43,206 bases of DNA from Streptomyces corynorhini (GCF_003346515.1 NZ_QQNA01000153.1:1-43206), one strand, 5' to 3'. Shown: positions 1-8,771, counted from the first letter of the stretch. Translations and numbers: made by a program. Notes: a model not told the origin generated them from the letters alone.

Positions 1-211
1 TACTGACCCGCAGACTGACACGAGTGGTGACCAGCGGGGCATGAATCCCCACCAGCACCACACCGTCAGCCGCTGAGCCGGAGCCGGGCCACCCCACACC
101 ACTACCGCGCACCCCACACCCACGTCCACGTTTCTCTACCCCCCACCCCACGTTCCTCCGAACGGCCGTCATGCCGTTGCGGGCCTGTGGCCGTCGGGGT
201 GCACTGCCCCC

Positions 212-985
212 ATGAGCAACGATCAGCCGCCGCCCGGCCAGCCGCCCGAGGACGACCCGTTCCTCAAGAAGCCGCCACCGTCCGAGGGACCGGGAAGCAC
301 CCCGCACGAGCCCCCGTACGTGCCCCCGCACGGCCCTCCGCCGCCCGGTTCCCCCTACGGGGGCCAGGGGGGCCCGCCCCCGGGGGCGGGCCATGACCCG
401 AACGCCGACCGGGGCTCGCCGTACGGAGGCGCTCCGTACGGCGGTTCCCCCTATGGGGGCTCCCCGTACGGCGGTACGGATCCGCTCGCCGGGATGCCGC
501 CGCTCGCACCGTTCGGGAAGCGGCTGATCGCGCGGATCATCGACGTACTGATCATTTTCATCCCGCTGGCGATCATCTCCGGGTTCACCGGGGGCGCCTG
601 GGGGTCGACCAACGGCAATGGCCAGTGGGACAACGTCACCAACCAGGTGAACACCGGCCGCCACTGGATCTGGTCGCTGATCTCCATCGTCGCGTACGTC
701 GGCTACGACACCTATATGACGAAGAAGTACGGGCAGACCCTCGGCAAGCGCTGGATGAAGATCCGCGTCGCGATGCTGAACAACGGCGCCGTACCGGACA
801 CCAACGCCTCGCTGCTGCGCGCGGCCGTGCTCTGGCTGCCCGCGCTGATCTGCTGCTTCCTGCTCTGGTGGATCATCATCATCGCGACGATCCTGGCGAG
901 CAGGCCCTACCGGCAGGGCCTGCACGACAAGGCGGCGAGGACGGTCGTCGTGACGGATGTCCCGGCGGGCTCAGCGGCGCACTGA
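212..985 (+). CDS. RDD family integral membrane protein
   Basis: A 257-residue protein. Residues 1-100 are a Pro/Gly/Tyr-rich cytoplasmic arm with four SPYGG-type pentapeptides at 69-88. The RDD domain follows (GKRLIARIID near 102-111, with the Arg and Asp that name the family), with hydrophobic stretches around 110-123, 150-165 and 205-230. RDD proteins are small polytopic membrane proteins of mostly unknown role; some are linked to ion homeostasis, but nothing here fixes a substrate. The ATG at 212 has no obvious Shine-Dalgarno, so the exact start is less sure than the frame. The 3' end overlaps the convergent small membrane gene by 15 bp. The 211 bases before it show nothing I can name. 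Confidence 0.85.
   Translation: MSNDQPPPGQPPEDDPFLKKPPPSEGPGSTPHEPPYVPPHGPPPPGSPYGGQGGPPPGAGHDPNADRGSPYGGAPYGGSPYGGSPYGGTDPLAGMPPLAPFGKRLIARIIDVLIIFIPLAIISGFTGGAWGSTNGNGQWDNVTNQVNTGRHWIWSLISIVAYVGYDTYMTKKYGQTLGKRWMKIRVAMLNNGAVPDTNASLLRAAVLWLPALICCFLLWWIIIIATILASRPYRQGLHDKAARTVVVTDVPAGSAAH
416..475 (+). repeat. In-frame 15-bp tandem repeat in the RDD gene
   Basis: Four imperfect 15-bp units encode SPYGG, APYGG, SPYGG and SPYGG. The codons differ between units (for example tac and tat), so the protein repeat is better kept than the DNA repeat. Confidence 0.75.
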
Positions 986-1321
986 GTGCGGCCGGCCGAT
1001 CCGGGTCTCGCTCCCGGCGGGGGAGGGGCCCCGGCCCGGCAGGTGGGCCGTCGCCTCGGCCGTTCCGTTCCGTCCCGTGGGGGAGGCACCCTGCGAGGTG
1101 CCCTGGGCGCGGGAGGCGCCCTGGCTGCGCGGGGGCCGCGTCTTGCCGCGGCCGGGCAGCGGGAGGATCACGGCCACGATGAGCCCCAGGGCGAGCGCCG
1201 CGACTCCGACCAGCGCCGCACCGACGCCCGTGGTGGTGCCGGAGAGCAGGAGCATGACGATCGCGGAACAGACGATGGTGGCGGAACCGTAGGCGAGCTG
1301 TGCGGCAGTCGGACGCGGCAT
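971..1321 (-). CDS. Small membrane protein of unknown function
   Basis: I place the start at the ATG at 1321 (MPRPTAAQLAYG), giving 116 residues. An upstream in-frame start would add 31 residues that do not look like protein. Residues 8-26 and 32-52 form two hydrophobic segments. The remaining half is a Gly/Arg/Ser-rich tail with repeated RAQGTSQGASP-like blocks, probably cytoplasmic. A GAGGGA about 11 nt before the ATG could serve as ribosome site. I recognise no family. It converges on, and overlaps by 15 bp, the RDD gene. The frame is supported by the hydrophobic pattern; the C-terminal tail is the weakest part. Confidence 0.6.
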   Translation of the reverse strand: MPRPTAAQLAYGSATIVCSAIVMLLLSGTTTGVGAALVGVAALALGLIVAVILPLPGRGKTRPPRSQGASRAQGTSQGASPTGRNGTAEATAHLPGRGPSPAGSETRIGRPHSVRR

Positions 1322-1798
1322 GGCGGAATCCGTCCCTCGGAACATCGTTTTGGGGGTCTGTTGTGGGGATCTTCGGAGTGTCTCGCGTATCGGTCTCTCG
1401 CTTGTCGCGCACATGGATCACGCGTTGCCCGCAGGACGTCCGCGCGGCGTGGGGCCGGGCGTTCGCACTGTCAGGCGACTCTACGACGGTGGATGCCCGA
1501 GAGGAACGAGAAGTAAGCGCCGCCTCACCCATGGTGCCGGTGCACGGGGGGCGCACCGAGTCATTCCGCTTGGGCAACTGGCCGAAAATGTCTTCCCGTT
1601 GTCCTGATTCATCCGGGCTTGACGCCATGTCCGCATAGCGGAACTCGACAGGCGCATAGTGCAGTTGACCGGTGCAAGTCAAGGACTGTCTTTTCTCCCT
1701 CAACTCCGGTCCAATGTCGTCACTTATGACGCGTCTACGCGCGCGGATCCCCCACTTCCGGTCCGTGTTCCGCGTGCGCCGGGGAGGACAACCTTCAA
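1322..1798. other. Non-coding interval between divergent genes
   Basis: This 477-bp stretch must hold the promoters of the small membrane gene (minus) and of the M6 peptidase (plus). It is less GC-rich than its flanks near 1330-1380 and 1560-1720. TTGAC-like hexamers occur at 1618 and 1664, but neither has a good -10 box at 16-19 bp. I see no convincing gene, hairpin or repeat. Confidence 0.5.
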
Positions 1799-4219
1799 GT
1801 GATCAGCAATCGACGGGCAAGACGAGTGTCCGCGGTGATCGTGGCGCTGGCCGCGACCGCCGCCACGGCTTCGGGCGTCACGACGGCCCAGGCTCAGGAC
1901 GGCCCGGCCGGCTCCGCCGCCCCCACGGCAATCGAGCGCCGCGATCCGGCGCCGCAGAAGGGCGAGGTCGAACACGACCTGGACGGCCCGTTCAGCAAGC
2001 AGCAGTCGAAGCAGCGCGAGGCCGCGCTCCAGCAGGTCATCTCCGGCGACGCCGCGGTCCAGAAGCGCGGCGGCTCCCAGGTCGTCAAGCTCGACGACAA
2101 GAAGTACGTCGAGCTGGGCCGCGAGAAGACCGACAAGATCTTCACCATCCTCGTGGAGTTCGGCGACCAGGTCGACGACACCACGATGTACACCCCGCAG
2201 GGCCCCAACGGCCCGCTGCCGCCCGTCGTGAAGTACGGCGGCACGCCCGGCCCCCTGCACAACGAGATAGCGGAGCCCGACCGCAAGGTCGACAACTCCA
2301 CCGCCTGGCAGGTCGACTACAGCCAGGGGCACTTCCAGGACCTCTACTTCGGCCAGGGCAAGGACGCCAAGGGCCGGCAGAAGGAGTCCCTGAAGACCTA
2401 CTACGAGAAGACGTCCTCCGGGCGCTACTCGGTCGACGGCCAGGTCTCCGACTGGGTCAAGGTCCCCTGGAACGAAGCGCGCTACGGTTCCAACTACTGC
2501 GGCTCCAGCAACTGCGCCAACGTCTGGGACCTGGTCCGCGACGGCGTCAACGCCTGGACGGAGGACCAGAAGGCGCAGGGCAAGTCGAACGCCGAGATCA
2601 AGGAAATCCTCTCGGAGTACGACCAGTGGGACCGGTACGACTACGACAACGACGGCGACTTCAACGAGCCCGACGGCTACATCGACCACTTCCAGATCGT
2701 CCACGCCGGTGAGGACGAGTCCGCGGGCGGCGGCGCCCAGGGCACCGACGCCCTGTGGGCGCACCGCTGGTACGCGTACGGCACCGACGCGGGCTCCACC
2801 GGCCCCTCGGACAACAAGGCCGGCGGCGCGCAGTTCGGGGACACCGGCATCTGGGTCGGCGACTACACGATGCAGCCGGAGAACGGCGGACTCGGCGTCT
2901 TCGCTCACGAGTACGGCCACGACCTCGGCCTGCCCGACCTGTACGACACGGCGGGCGGCGAGAACTCCACCGCGTTCTGGACGCTGATGTCCTCCGGCTC
3001 CTGGCTCGGCACCGGCAAGGACGCCATCGGTGACATGCCCGGCGACATGACCGCCTGGGACAAGCTCCAGCTCGGCTGGCTCGACTACGCCGAGGCCAAG
3101 GCGGCCACCGCCTCCACCCACAAGCTGGGCGTCTCGGCGTACAACACCAAGAACCCGCAGGCGCTCCTGGTGGAGCTGCCGAAGAAGACGAAGACCACCA
3201 CCGTCGTGAAGCCCGCCGAGGGTTCCAAGCAGTGGTGGAGCGGGATGGGTGACGACCTCAAGAACACCCTCACCCGGCCGGTCGACCTGACCGGCAAGTC
3301 GGGCGCGGCGCTGGAACTCCAGGGCTGGTGGGACATCGAGGCCGACTACGACTTCCTCTACACGGAGGTCTCCACGGACGGCGGTGCCAGCTACACCCCG
3401 GTCGACGGCACGGCCGACGGCGTGGCGCTCCCGCGCGACGCGGCCGACAAGCCGGTGCTCACCGGTGTCTCGGGCGCGTACAAGAAGCTCGTCTTCCCGC
3501 TGGACGCCTACGCGGGACAGCAGATCGACCTGCGCTTCCGCTACCAGACCGACGGCGGCGTGAGCGGCCACGGCTTCACCGCGGACGCCATCACGCTGAC
3601 GGCCGACGGCGCGCCGGTCTTCACCGACAACGCCGAGACGGACGACGCGGGCTGGACCCCGAAGGGCTTCTCGCGGATCGGCGAGTCGTTCACCGAGGAC
3701 TACGACCAGTACTACATCGCCGAGAACCGGCAGTACGTCTCGTACGACAAGACCCTCAAGACCGGCCCGTACAACTTCGGCTTCACGGCGCCGAACGACG
3801 GCAAGGTCGAGCACTTCGCCTACCAGAACGGCCTGTTGATCTGGCTGTGGGACACCTCGCAGAAGGACAACAACACCAGCCAGCACGAGGGCGAGGGCCT
3901 GGTCCTGCCGATCGACGCCCACGCCAAGCCGCTGAAGTGGTCCGACGGCACGCTGATGCGCAGCCGGATCCAGTCGTACGACTCGACGTTCAGCTGGTGG
4001 CCGACCGCCGGTCTGACGCTGCACAAGGCGGACGTGGCGACCAGGATCGCGCCGCGGCTGGGGGCGCCGGTCTTCGACGACCGCAAGGGCACCTACTGGT
4101 ACGCCGAGAACCCGCGCGCGAGCGTCAAGGTTCCTGACACCAACACCAAGATCAGCATCGTCAGCCAGCCGCTGGATGGGCAGACGATGACGGTCAAGGT
4201 AGGTAAGTCCGGCAAGTAA
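1799..4219 (+). CDS. Secreted immune inhibitor A-type metallopeptidase (M6)
   Basis: An 806-residue zinc endopeptidase of the M6/immune inhibitor A family, predicted secreted. The GTG at 1799 follows GGGAGG at about 1782-1788. The N terminus is a signal peptide: a basic NRRARR, a hydrophobic core, then a likely cut after AQA near residue 32. A propeptide-like region runs to about 100. The catalytic motif HEYGHDLGLPDLYD begins at H370 (H370, E371, H374), as in M6 enzymes. A DYDNDGDFNEPDG stretch near 281 looks like a calcium loop. The C-terminal part (about 500-640) carries a beta-rich, MAM-like module. It is followed by a terminator-like hairpin and stands alone. A role in extracellular protein breakdown is inferred from the family. 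Confidence 0.93.
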   Translation: MISNRRARRVSAVIVALAATAATASGVTTAQAQDGPAGSAAPTAIERRDPAPQKGEVEHDLDGPFSKQQSKQREAALQQVISGDAAVQKRGGSQVVKLDDKKYVELGREKTDKIFTILVEFGDQVDDTTMYTPQGPNGPLPPVVKYGGTPGPLHNEIAEPDRKVDNSTAWQVDYSQGHFQDLYFGQGKDAKGRQKESLKTYYEKTSSGRYSVDGQVSDWVKVPWNEARYGSNYCGSSNCANVWDLVRDGVNAWTEDQKAQGKSNAEIKEILSEYDQWDRYDYDNDGDFNEPDGYIDHFQIVHAGEDESAGGGAQGTDALWAHRWYAYGTDAGSTGPSDNKAGGAQFGDTGIWVGDYTMQPENGGLGVFAHEYGHDLGLPDLYDTAGGENSTAFWTLMSSGSWLGTGKDAIGDMPGDMTAWDKLQLGWLDYAEAKAATASTHKLGVSAYNTKNPQALLVELPKKTKTTTVVKPAEGSKQWWSGMGDDLKNTLTRPVDLTGKSGAALELQGWWDIEADYDFLYTEVSTDGGASYTPVDGTADGVALPRDAADKPVLTGVSGAYKKLVFPLDAYAGQQIDLRFRYQTDGGVSGHGFTADAITLTADGAPVFTDNAETDDAGWTPKGFSRIGESFTEDYDQYYIAENRQYVSYDKTLKTGPYNFGFTAPNDGKVEHFAYQNGLLIWLWDTSQKDNNTSQHEGEGLVLPIDAHAKPLKWSDGTLMRSRIQSYDSTFSWWPTAGLTLHKADVATRIAPRLGAPVFDDRKGTYWYAENPRASVKVPDTNTKISIVSQPLDGQTMTVKVGKSGK

Positions 4220-4246
4220 CCCAAGGTAATCGCAGCTCAAAGCCGT

Positions 4247-4282
4247 GATCGGCCGTCGCCCCCTAGCGGGCGGCGGCCGATC
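4247..4282 (+). terminator. Terminator hairpin after the M6 peptidase gene
   Basis: gatcggccgtcgcc and ggcggcggccgatc form a 14-bp stem with one imperfect pair and an 8-nt loop. It starts 27 nt after the stop codon and has a short T-rich tail (gtgttta). Confidence 0.8.
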
Positions 4283-4366
4283 GTGTTTAGGTGCCTCCTA
4301 CGGATCTCTTATTGACACGATGTCTCACGGCATGTCTCAGGACAGCTCGCGGGGGAGATGAAACGG

Positions 4367-4684
4367 ATGGCAGGCGGAGGCTTCAGCAGGCTCCCGAACG
4401 GCAAGGTGGTGGTGGCGGTGACGCTGCCCAGACCCACGGCCGAAGGCGGTACGGTGCGCGTCCTCGTGCACGCGGTGAACCGGGCGCGCGCCCTGACCAG
4501 GCTGCGCAACCTCGGACTGCGGGCGGTCTATCTGCGCGGCAACGCGGAGCCGCCGACGCCGGACGAGATCACCGCCGTACTGCATCACCCGGACGGCCTG
4601 CTCTGGCGCACCACCCCGCAGTGCGGCGAGCAGCTCTGGCAGCCGATACGTGCCCTGCTCAGGCCGCACGCGCCCGCCCACTGA
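4367..4684 (+). CDS. Conserved hypothetical protein, 105 aa
   Basis: A compact soluble protein with alternating beta and alpha patterns (KVVVAVTLP near the N terminus; VHAVNRARALTRLRNLGLRAVYLRGN in the middle). I recognise no named domain, signal peptide or membrane segment. Two in-frame ATGs compete. The one at 4358 directly abuts the GGGGGAG ribosome site at 4351-4357, which leaves no spacer. The one at 4367 has normal spacing, so I chose it. The gene sits alone between a terminator and a promoter. Confidence 0.7.
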   Translation: MAGGGFSRLPNGKVVVAVTLPRPTAEGGTVRVLVHAVNRARALTRLRNLGLRAVYLRGNAEPPTPDEITAVLHHPDGLLWRTTPQCGEQLWQPIRALLRPHAPAH

Positions 4685-4719
4685 CCCGCCCCTGGCCCGC
4701 CCGTCCCCTCGTACGCGGA

Positions 4720-4749
4720 GTGACGGAGCCGGTACGGACTTGCTAGGTT
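4720..4749 (+). promoter_or_regulatory. Likely promoter of the lipoprotein gene
   Basis: GTGACG at 4720-4725 and TAGGTT at 4744-4749 are 18 bp apart, a reasonable match to a vegetative streptomycete promoter. The predicted transcript would have a leader of about 40 nt before the GTG at 4798. Confidence 0.5.
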
Positions 4750-4797
4750 GACCCGCTGACCAGCAAACCGTCACTGACAGGATTCCGGGGATCACCT

Positions 4798-5538
4798 GTG
4801 CGTAACACCCGCCGACCGGCCGCCCTCCTCCGCCCGCTGATCGTCACGGCCGCACTGCTCACCGCCGCGACCGCCGTGACCGGCTGCGGCGGCGGCTCGG
4901 GCGATGGCTCCGGGAGCGGCTCCGGCAGCGGCTCCGACAAGAACGCCGCCTCGTACGAGAAGGCCGGTGACCTCGTCAAGGAGGTCAACAAGGCCATGCG
5001 GGAGACGGCCTTCCACGGCTCCGGCACCTCCACCGCGCTCGGCGGCGGCACCCAGGAGACCTGGTCCGACCCCGAGCAGGGGCTGCGCATGAAGTCGAGC
5101 GGCAAGGCCGGATCCGGCGAGATCTACTGCAAGGGCGGCAAGAACTTCATCAGCGCGCCCCTGCTGGCGACGAGCGTGGAGCAGTCCGGCCAGAAGATCA
5201 CCGTGCCCGACCGGCTCGCCGACGTGTACGTGACCAACGAGACCGGCCAGGGCTGCGACGCCTACTACCGCATCGACGAGAGCGCGACCTTCGCCAAGGA
5301 CAAGAACGCCGAGGTCGACGGCGAGAAGACGGTGGCCCTCACCATCTCGGTCAGCGGCACGTCCGACACGTACCACGTGGCCGCCGAGGGCACCCCGTAC
5401 CTCCTGCGGATGGACTCCGTCCGGGACGGCCTGACCAGCACCACCACGTACGGGAAGTTCGGGCAGCGGAACACGATCACCGTGCCGTCCGAGACGATGC
5501 CCATGGACGAGTTCCGCAAGCAGGTCATGGGCGGCTGA
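4798..5538 (+). CDS. Putative lipoprotein of unknown function
   Basis: A 246-residue protein with a lipoprotein signal: basic RNTRR and R12, a hydrophobic stretch, and the lipobox V-T-G-C with Cys30 as the lipidated residue. A Gly/Ser linker (about 31-46) leads to a globular domain with evenly spaced beta strands. It should be anchored on the outer face of the cytoplasmic membrane. The general layout is like the LppX/LprG-type or other actinobacterial lipoproteins, but I cannot assign a ligand. The GTG start is set by the signal peptide; the ribosome site is weak. It converges on pncA with 33 bp between the stops. Confidence 0.85.
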   Translation: MRNTRRPAALLRPLIVTAALLTAATAVTGCGGGSGDGSGSGSGSGSDKNAASYEKAGDLVKEVNKAMRETAFHGSGTSTALGGGTQETWSDPEQGLRMKSSGKAGSGEIYCKGGKNFISAPLLATSVEQSGQKITVPDRLADVYVTNETGQGCDAYYRIDESATFAKDKNAEVDGEKTVALTISVSGTSDTYHVAAEGTPYLLRMDSVRDGLTSTTTYGKFGQRNTITVPSETMPMDEFRKQVMGG

Positions 5539-5557
5539 TCCCGGCCCGCTCGCGCGG

Positions 5558-5591
5558 CGCCGGTGCCCGTCCTACGGACCGAGCACCGGCG
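5558..5591. terminator. Possible shared terminator, lipoprotein gene / pncA
   Basis: cgccggtgc (5558-5566) and gcaccggcg (5583-5591) form a perfect 9-bp stem with a 16-nt loop between the converging genes. The right arm lies within the last codons of pncA, so it could end only the lipoprotein transcript efficiently. Confidence 0.4.
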
Positions 5592-6171
5592 TGCCGGTCA
5601 GCTCCACGCCGGCCGCGCGCAGCTCCTTCAGCGCGCGCTCCGTGGTCTCCTTGGCCACCGCCGCCGTCAGATCCAGCAGCACGCGCGTGGCGAAGCCCTC
5701 GCGGGCGGCGTCCAGCGCGGTGGCGCGCACGCAGTGGTCCGTCGCGATGCCGACCACGTCGACCTCGGTGACCTCCCGCTCGCGCAGCCACCGCGCCAGC
5801 CCCACGGAGTTCTCGTCGGCGCCCTCGAAGCCGCTGTACGCCGCCTCGTAGGCACCCTTGTCGAAGACCGCCTCGATGGCGCCGGAGGCGACGACCGGGG
5901 CGAAGTTCGGGTGGAAGCCGCCCCCCTCCGTACCGGCGACGCAGTGCACCGGCCAGCTGTTCACGAAGTCGGGGACGTCCGGGGGAGTGGCGAAGTGCGC
6001 GCCCGGGTCGATGTGGTGATCACGGGTGGCGACCACGTGCCGGTAGGCGGGGGTCGCCCGGCCGACCAGATCGGTGATGGCGGCGGCGACCTCGGCACCC
6101 CCCGTCACCGCGACACTGCCGCCCTCACAGAAGTCGTTCTGGACGTCCACGACGATCAATGCGCGGTGCAT
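5572..6171 (-). CDS. pncA: Nicotinamidase
   Basis: A 199-residue isochorismatase-fold amidase that turns nicotinamide into nicotinate for NAD salvage. The start is the ATG at 6171 (MHRALIVVDVQNDF); a longer frame adds 61 unlikely Pro/Arg-rich residues. The triad is visible as D9, K105 and C147 (ATDHC). The metal ligands read as D51, H53, H59 and H76, in the order of mycobacterial PncA. Length is normal. It lies 220 bp downstream of pncB on the same strand, so the pair covers two successive salvage steps: PncB acts on the nicotinate PncA makes. The gap between them holds a 35-bp tandem repeat. Confidence 0.95.
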   Translation of the reverse strand: MHRALIVVDVQNDFCEGGSVAVTGGAEVAAAITDLVGRATPAYRHVVATRDHHIDPGAHFATPPDVPDFVNSWPVHCVAGTEGGGFHPNFAPVVASGAIEAVFDKGAYEAAYSGFEGADENSVGLARWLREREVTEVDVVGIATDHCVRATALDAAREGFATRVLLDLTAAVAKETTERALKELRAAGVELTGTPVLGP

Positions 6172-6233
6172 GACGGTGATCCTTCGGCTAGTGGGGGTCG
6201 GGGGTGGGGACGGGAGAGGACGGAGGAGCGGGA

Positions 6234-6303
6234 CGGAGCGACGGGTGAGCCGGAGCGGGACGAGGGTGCGGAGCGACGGGTGAGCCGGAGCGGGACGAGG
6301 GTG
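6234..6303. repeat. 35-bp direct repeat, two copies
   Basis: Two adjacent identical 35-bp units (6234-6268 and 6269-6303) lie between pncB and pncA. A partial third copy starts at 6304. The purine-rich unit does not form an obvious hairpin. Its period is not a multiple of three and no gene covers it. Confidence 0.85.
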
Positions 6304-6391
6304 CGGAGCCGGTGCCGGGCCCGGCCGGGCCCCCTTGCGGAGGGGGTTGAACAACTGCTACCACCGCCTCACGCGGCTCACACGTGGTCGC

Positions 6392-7723
6392 TCACATGTA
6401 CTCCGTCGGGATAACGGGCTCGCCGCGCGACAGCTGCACCGCCGACATCGGCAGCCCCGCACGTGCCGCGATATGGCGCTCACGCACCGTGTCCAGCGGC
6501 TCGGGCGCCGCTATCTCGCCGCCCTTGACCAGCTCCACCAGCAGCTGCTGGTCCAGCAGCTCAGGGGGTACGGGACCGGTGCCGATCACCTCGGCCTCGG
6601 CACGCCCCTCCGCGTCCAGTCGGCGCGCCGCCCACTTGCGGCCGCCGATCGAGGTCTTGCCGCCCAGCGACTTCTTCGCCACCGGGTGCAGCGGAGCCTT
6701 CGGGTCCGAGGACGTCGCGCGGGCGACGATCTTGTAGACCATGGAGCAGGTGGGGTGCCCGCTGCCGGTGACCAGCTGGGTACCGACGCCGTACGCGTCC
6801 ACCGGCGCCGCCGCCAGCGAGGCGATGGCGTACTCGTCCAGGTCCGAGGTGACCACGATCCTGGTGTTCACCGCGCCCAGCTCGTCGAGCTGCTGCCGTA
6901 CCCGGTGCGCGACCAGCAGCAGATCACCCGAGTCGATACGGACGGCGCCCAGCTCGGGCCCCGCGATCTCCACGGCGGTCCGTACGGCCTCGGCCACGTC
7001 GTACGTGTCGACCAGCAGCGTCGTCCCCCGGCCGAGCGAGTCGACCTGCGCCCGGAACGCGTCGCGCTCGCTGTCGTGCAGCAGGGTGAAGGCGTGCGCG
7101 CTGGTGCCCACCGTCGGGATGTCGTAGCGGAAACCGGCCGCCAGGTCGGAGGTGGTGTCGAAGCCGCCCACGTACGCCGCGCGGGACGCCGCGACGGCCG
7201 CCAGCTCGTGCGTACGGCGCGCGCCCATCTCGATCAGCGGGCGCCCACCGGCCGCCGACGCCATCCGCGAGGCGGCGGCGGCGATCGCCGAGTCGTGGTT
7301 GAGGATCGACAGGATCATGGTCTCCAGCAGCACGCACTCGGCGAAGGTGCCCTCGACCCGCAGGATCGGCGAGCCGGGGAAGTACACCTCCCCCTCCGGG
7401 TAGCCCCAGATGTCGCCGCTGAAGCGGTACGAATCGAGCCAGTCGAGCGTCGGGCCGTCGACGATGTCCTTGTCCCGCAGGAAGGCCAGCAGATCGGCGT
7501 CGAAGCGGAAGTTCCGCACGGCCTCCAGCACCCGCCCGGTGCCCGCCACCACCCCGTACCTGCGCCCCTCGGGCAGGCGCCGGGTGAAGACCTCGAAGAC
7601 CGAGCGGCGGTCGGCCGTCCCGGCACGCAGGGCCGCCTGGAGCATCGTCAGCTCGTACTGGTCGGTGAAGAGCGCGGTGGACGGCACGCCCACCCGGCGC
7701 AGCTCAAGATCCCCAGTGTTCAT
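6392..7723 (-). CDS. pncB: Nicotinate phosphoribosyltransferase
   Basis: A 443-residue enzyme of the Preiss-Handler pathway. It joins nicotinate to PRPP, using ATP, to give nicotinate mononucleotide. Family features include the N-terminal ALFTDQYELTM, the VGTSAHAF segment with the histidine region that is phosphorylated in this family, DSGDL for phosphate and ribose binding, and YGVGTQLVTG near the C terminus. Length fits the bacterial enzyme. It diverges from clpS, as M. tuberculosis pncB1 (Rv1330c) diverges from clpS. The ATG at 7723 lies 7 nt from a TAGCAT box with no Shine-Dalgarno between, suggesting a leaderless message. Confidence 0.95.
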   Translation of the reverse strand: MNTGDLELRRVGVPSTALFTDQYELTMLQAALRAGTADRRSVFEVFTRRLPEGRRYGVVAGTGRVLEAVRNFRFDADLLAFLRDKDIVDGPTLDWLDSYRFSGDIWGYPEGEVYFPGSPILRVEGTFAECVLLETMILSILNHDSAIAAAASRMASAAGGRPLIEMGARRTHELAAVAASRAAYVGGFDTTSDLAAGFRYDIPTVGTSAHAFTLLHDSERDAFRAQVDSLGRGTTLLVDTYDVAEAVRTAVEIAGPELGAVRIDSGDLLLVAHRVRQQLDELGAVNTRIVVTSDLDEYAIASLAAAPVDAYGVGTQLVTGSGHPTCSMVYKIVARATSSDPKAPLHPVAKKSLGGKTSIGGRKWAARRLDAEGRAEAEVIGTGPVPPELLDQQLLVELVKGGEIAAPEPLDTVRERHIAARAGLPMSAVQLSRGEPVIPTEYM

Positions 7724-7729
7724 ACGAAG

Positions 7730-7735
7730 ATGCTA
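7730..7735 (-). promoter_or_regulatory. -10 box of pncB (leaderless start)
   Basis: TAGCAT on the minus strand ends 7 nt before the pncB ATG, so transcription would begin at or next to the start codon. No good -35 box is seen 17-18 bp upstream. Confidence 0.5.
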
Positions 7736-7746
7736 CCCCCGAATAC

Positions 7747-7761
7747 TCGTCAGAGTGACGA
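7747..7761. promoter_or_regulatory. 6-3-6 palindrome upstream of pncB
   Basis: TCGTCA-GAG-TGACGA is a perfect inverted repeat at the expected -35 region of pncB. It is a candidate operator for a dimeric regulator, perhaps of NAD salvage. I cannot match it to a known box. Confidence 0.4.
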
Positions 7762-7799
7762 TTTCGAGTCCGGTCCTGAGACCGGTGTTTGTGCGAGGG

Positions 7800-7814
7800 G
7801 CCACTCAGAGTGGC
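7800..7814. promoter_or_regulatory. 6-3-6 palindrome upstream of clpS
   Basis: GCCACT-CAG-AGTGGC is a perfect inverted repeat with the same 6-3-6 layout as the site at 7747-7761. The centres are 53 bp apart. Confidence 0.4.
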
Positions 7815-7887
7815 AGCATGGGTCTCGTGGGGCACGGCCCCCGTAGGTCCCGGCAGGTCCCGGCAGAGAAGAAGGTCGTCCCGAACC

Positions 7888-8193
7888 GTGAGTGTTGCTC
7901 CGACTGAGATCGAACGCCCCGAATCGGCCGAGGAGACCTTCGCGGTCCCCGAGCCCGATGTGCCGTGGGTGACGATCGTCCACAACGATCCGGTCAACCT
8001 CATGAGTTACGTGTCCTATGTCTTCCAGACCTATTTCGGCTATTCGAAGGACAAGGCGCACAAGCTGATGCTCGACGTCCACCACAAGGGCCGTGCGATC
8101 GTCTCCAGCGGCAGTCGCGAGGAGATGGAGCGCGATGTGCAGGCGATGCACGGATTCGGGCTCTGGGCGACCCTCTCGCAGGACCGCGTCTGA
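7888..8193 (+). CDS. clpS: ATP-dependent Clp protease adaptor ClpS
   Basis: A 101-residue adaptor that delivers N-degron substrates to the Clp unfoldase. The family signature [15 protein letters not shown] lies at about 34-48. The conserved helix [17 protein letters not shown] follows, and ERDVQAM near the C terminus. I start at the GTG at 7888 ([11 protein letters not shown]); a longer frame upstream has no family similarity. A GAAGG lies about 13 nt before it, a little far. The TGA overlaps the ATG of the next gene (TGATG), so the two are translationally coupled. The same pair, in the same orientation to pncB, occurs in M. tuberculosis (Rv1331-Rv1332). Confidence 0.95.
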   Translation: MSVAPTEIERPESAEETFAVPEPDVPWVTIVHNDPVNLMSYVSYVFQTYFGYSKDKAHKLMLDVHHKGRAIVSSGSREEMERDVQAMHGFGLWATLSQDRV

Positions 8194-8771
8194 TGGCCGG
8201 GACCTTCGAGGCGATCCCGGGCGGCGGCGCCGCCGTCGCGCTCGACGAGGTCGAGATCTCGATTCTGCGCTCCCTGGCCGTGCAGCTGCTGGAGCTGATC
8301 GGGCCCGGTGACGAGCCCGCCAGGGGCGAGGACCCGCTGGCCTCCCTCTTCACCCCGGGCCCCAGCGAGCCGCCCGCCGACCCGGCGCTCGCCCGGCTCT
8401 TCCCGGACGCGTACGGGGATGACGACGACGAACTGCGCGAGTACTCCTCCGAGTTCAGGCGCTTCACGGAGAACGACCTGCGCGACCGCAAGCGCGAGGA
8501 CGGCATGGCCCTCGTCCGTACGCTCGACGCGCTCACCCCGACGGGCGAGGGCGGCGCGGTGCTCAAGCTCACCGCCGAGGACTGCCGGCACTGGCTCGGC
8601 GCGCTCAACGACCTGCGGCTGACGATCGGCACGCGGCTGGAGGTCACCGACGAGGACGAGGGCGGCGAGCTGTACCGGCTGCCCGACTCCGACCCGCGCA
8701 AGCCGATGGTGATGGCGTACCTGTGGCTCGGCGCGCTCCAGGAGACGCTCGTCGAAACGCTGATGGCGTAG
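8193..8771 (+). CDS. DUF2017 domain-containing protein
   Basis: A 192-residue acidic soluble protein. Residues 1-35 fit the DUF2017 start (ALDEVEISILRSLAVQLLELI). The middle is a charged linker and the C-terminal half (from ALVRTLDALTP) is helical. DUF2017 genes almost always follow clpS in actinobacteria, and Rv1332 is the mycobacterial counterpart. A role with ClpS or the Clp protease is inferred only from this linkage. The ATG shares a base with the clpS stop. A large hairpin lies 70 bp after the stop. Confidence 0.88.
   Translation: MAGTFEAIPGGGAAVALDEVEISILRSLAVQLLELIGPGDEPARGEDPLASLFTPGPSEPPADPALARLFPDAYGDDDDELREYSSEFRRFTENDLRDRKREDGMALVRTLDALTPTGEGGAVLKLTAEDCRHWLGALNDLRLTIGTRLEVTDEDEGGELYRLPDSDPRKPMVMAYLWLGALQETLVETLMA

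Noticed and set aside
1724..4240. A long antisense reading frame over the M6 peptidase gene
   Set aside because: High GC leaves mirror frames open. It has no family motifs, is Val/Leu/Arg-rich, and the opposite strand encodes a complete M6 enzyme with signal peptide.
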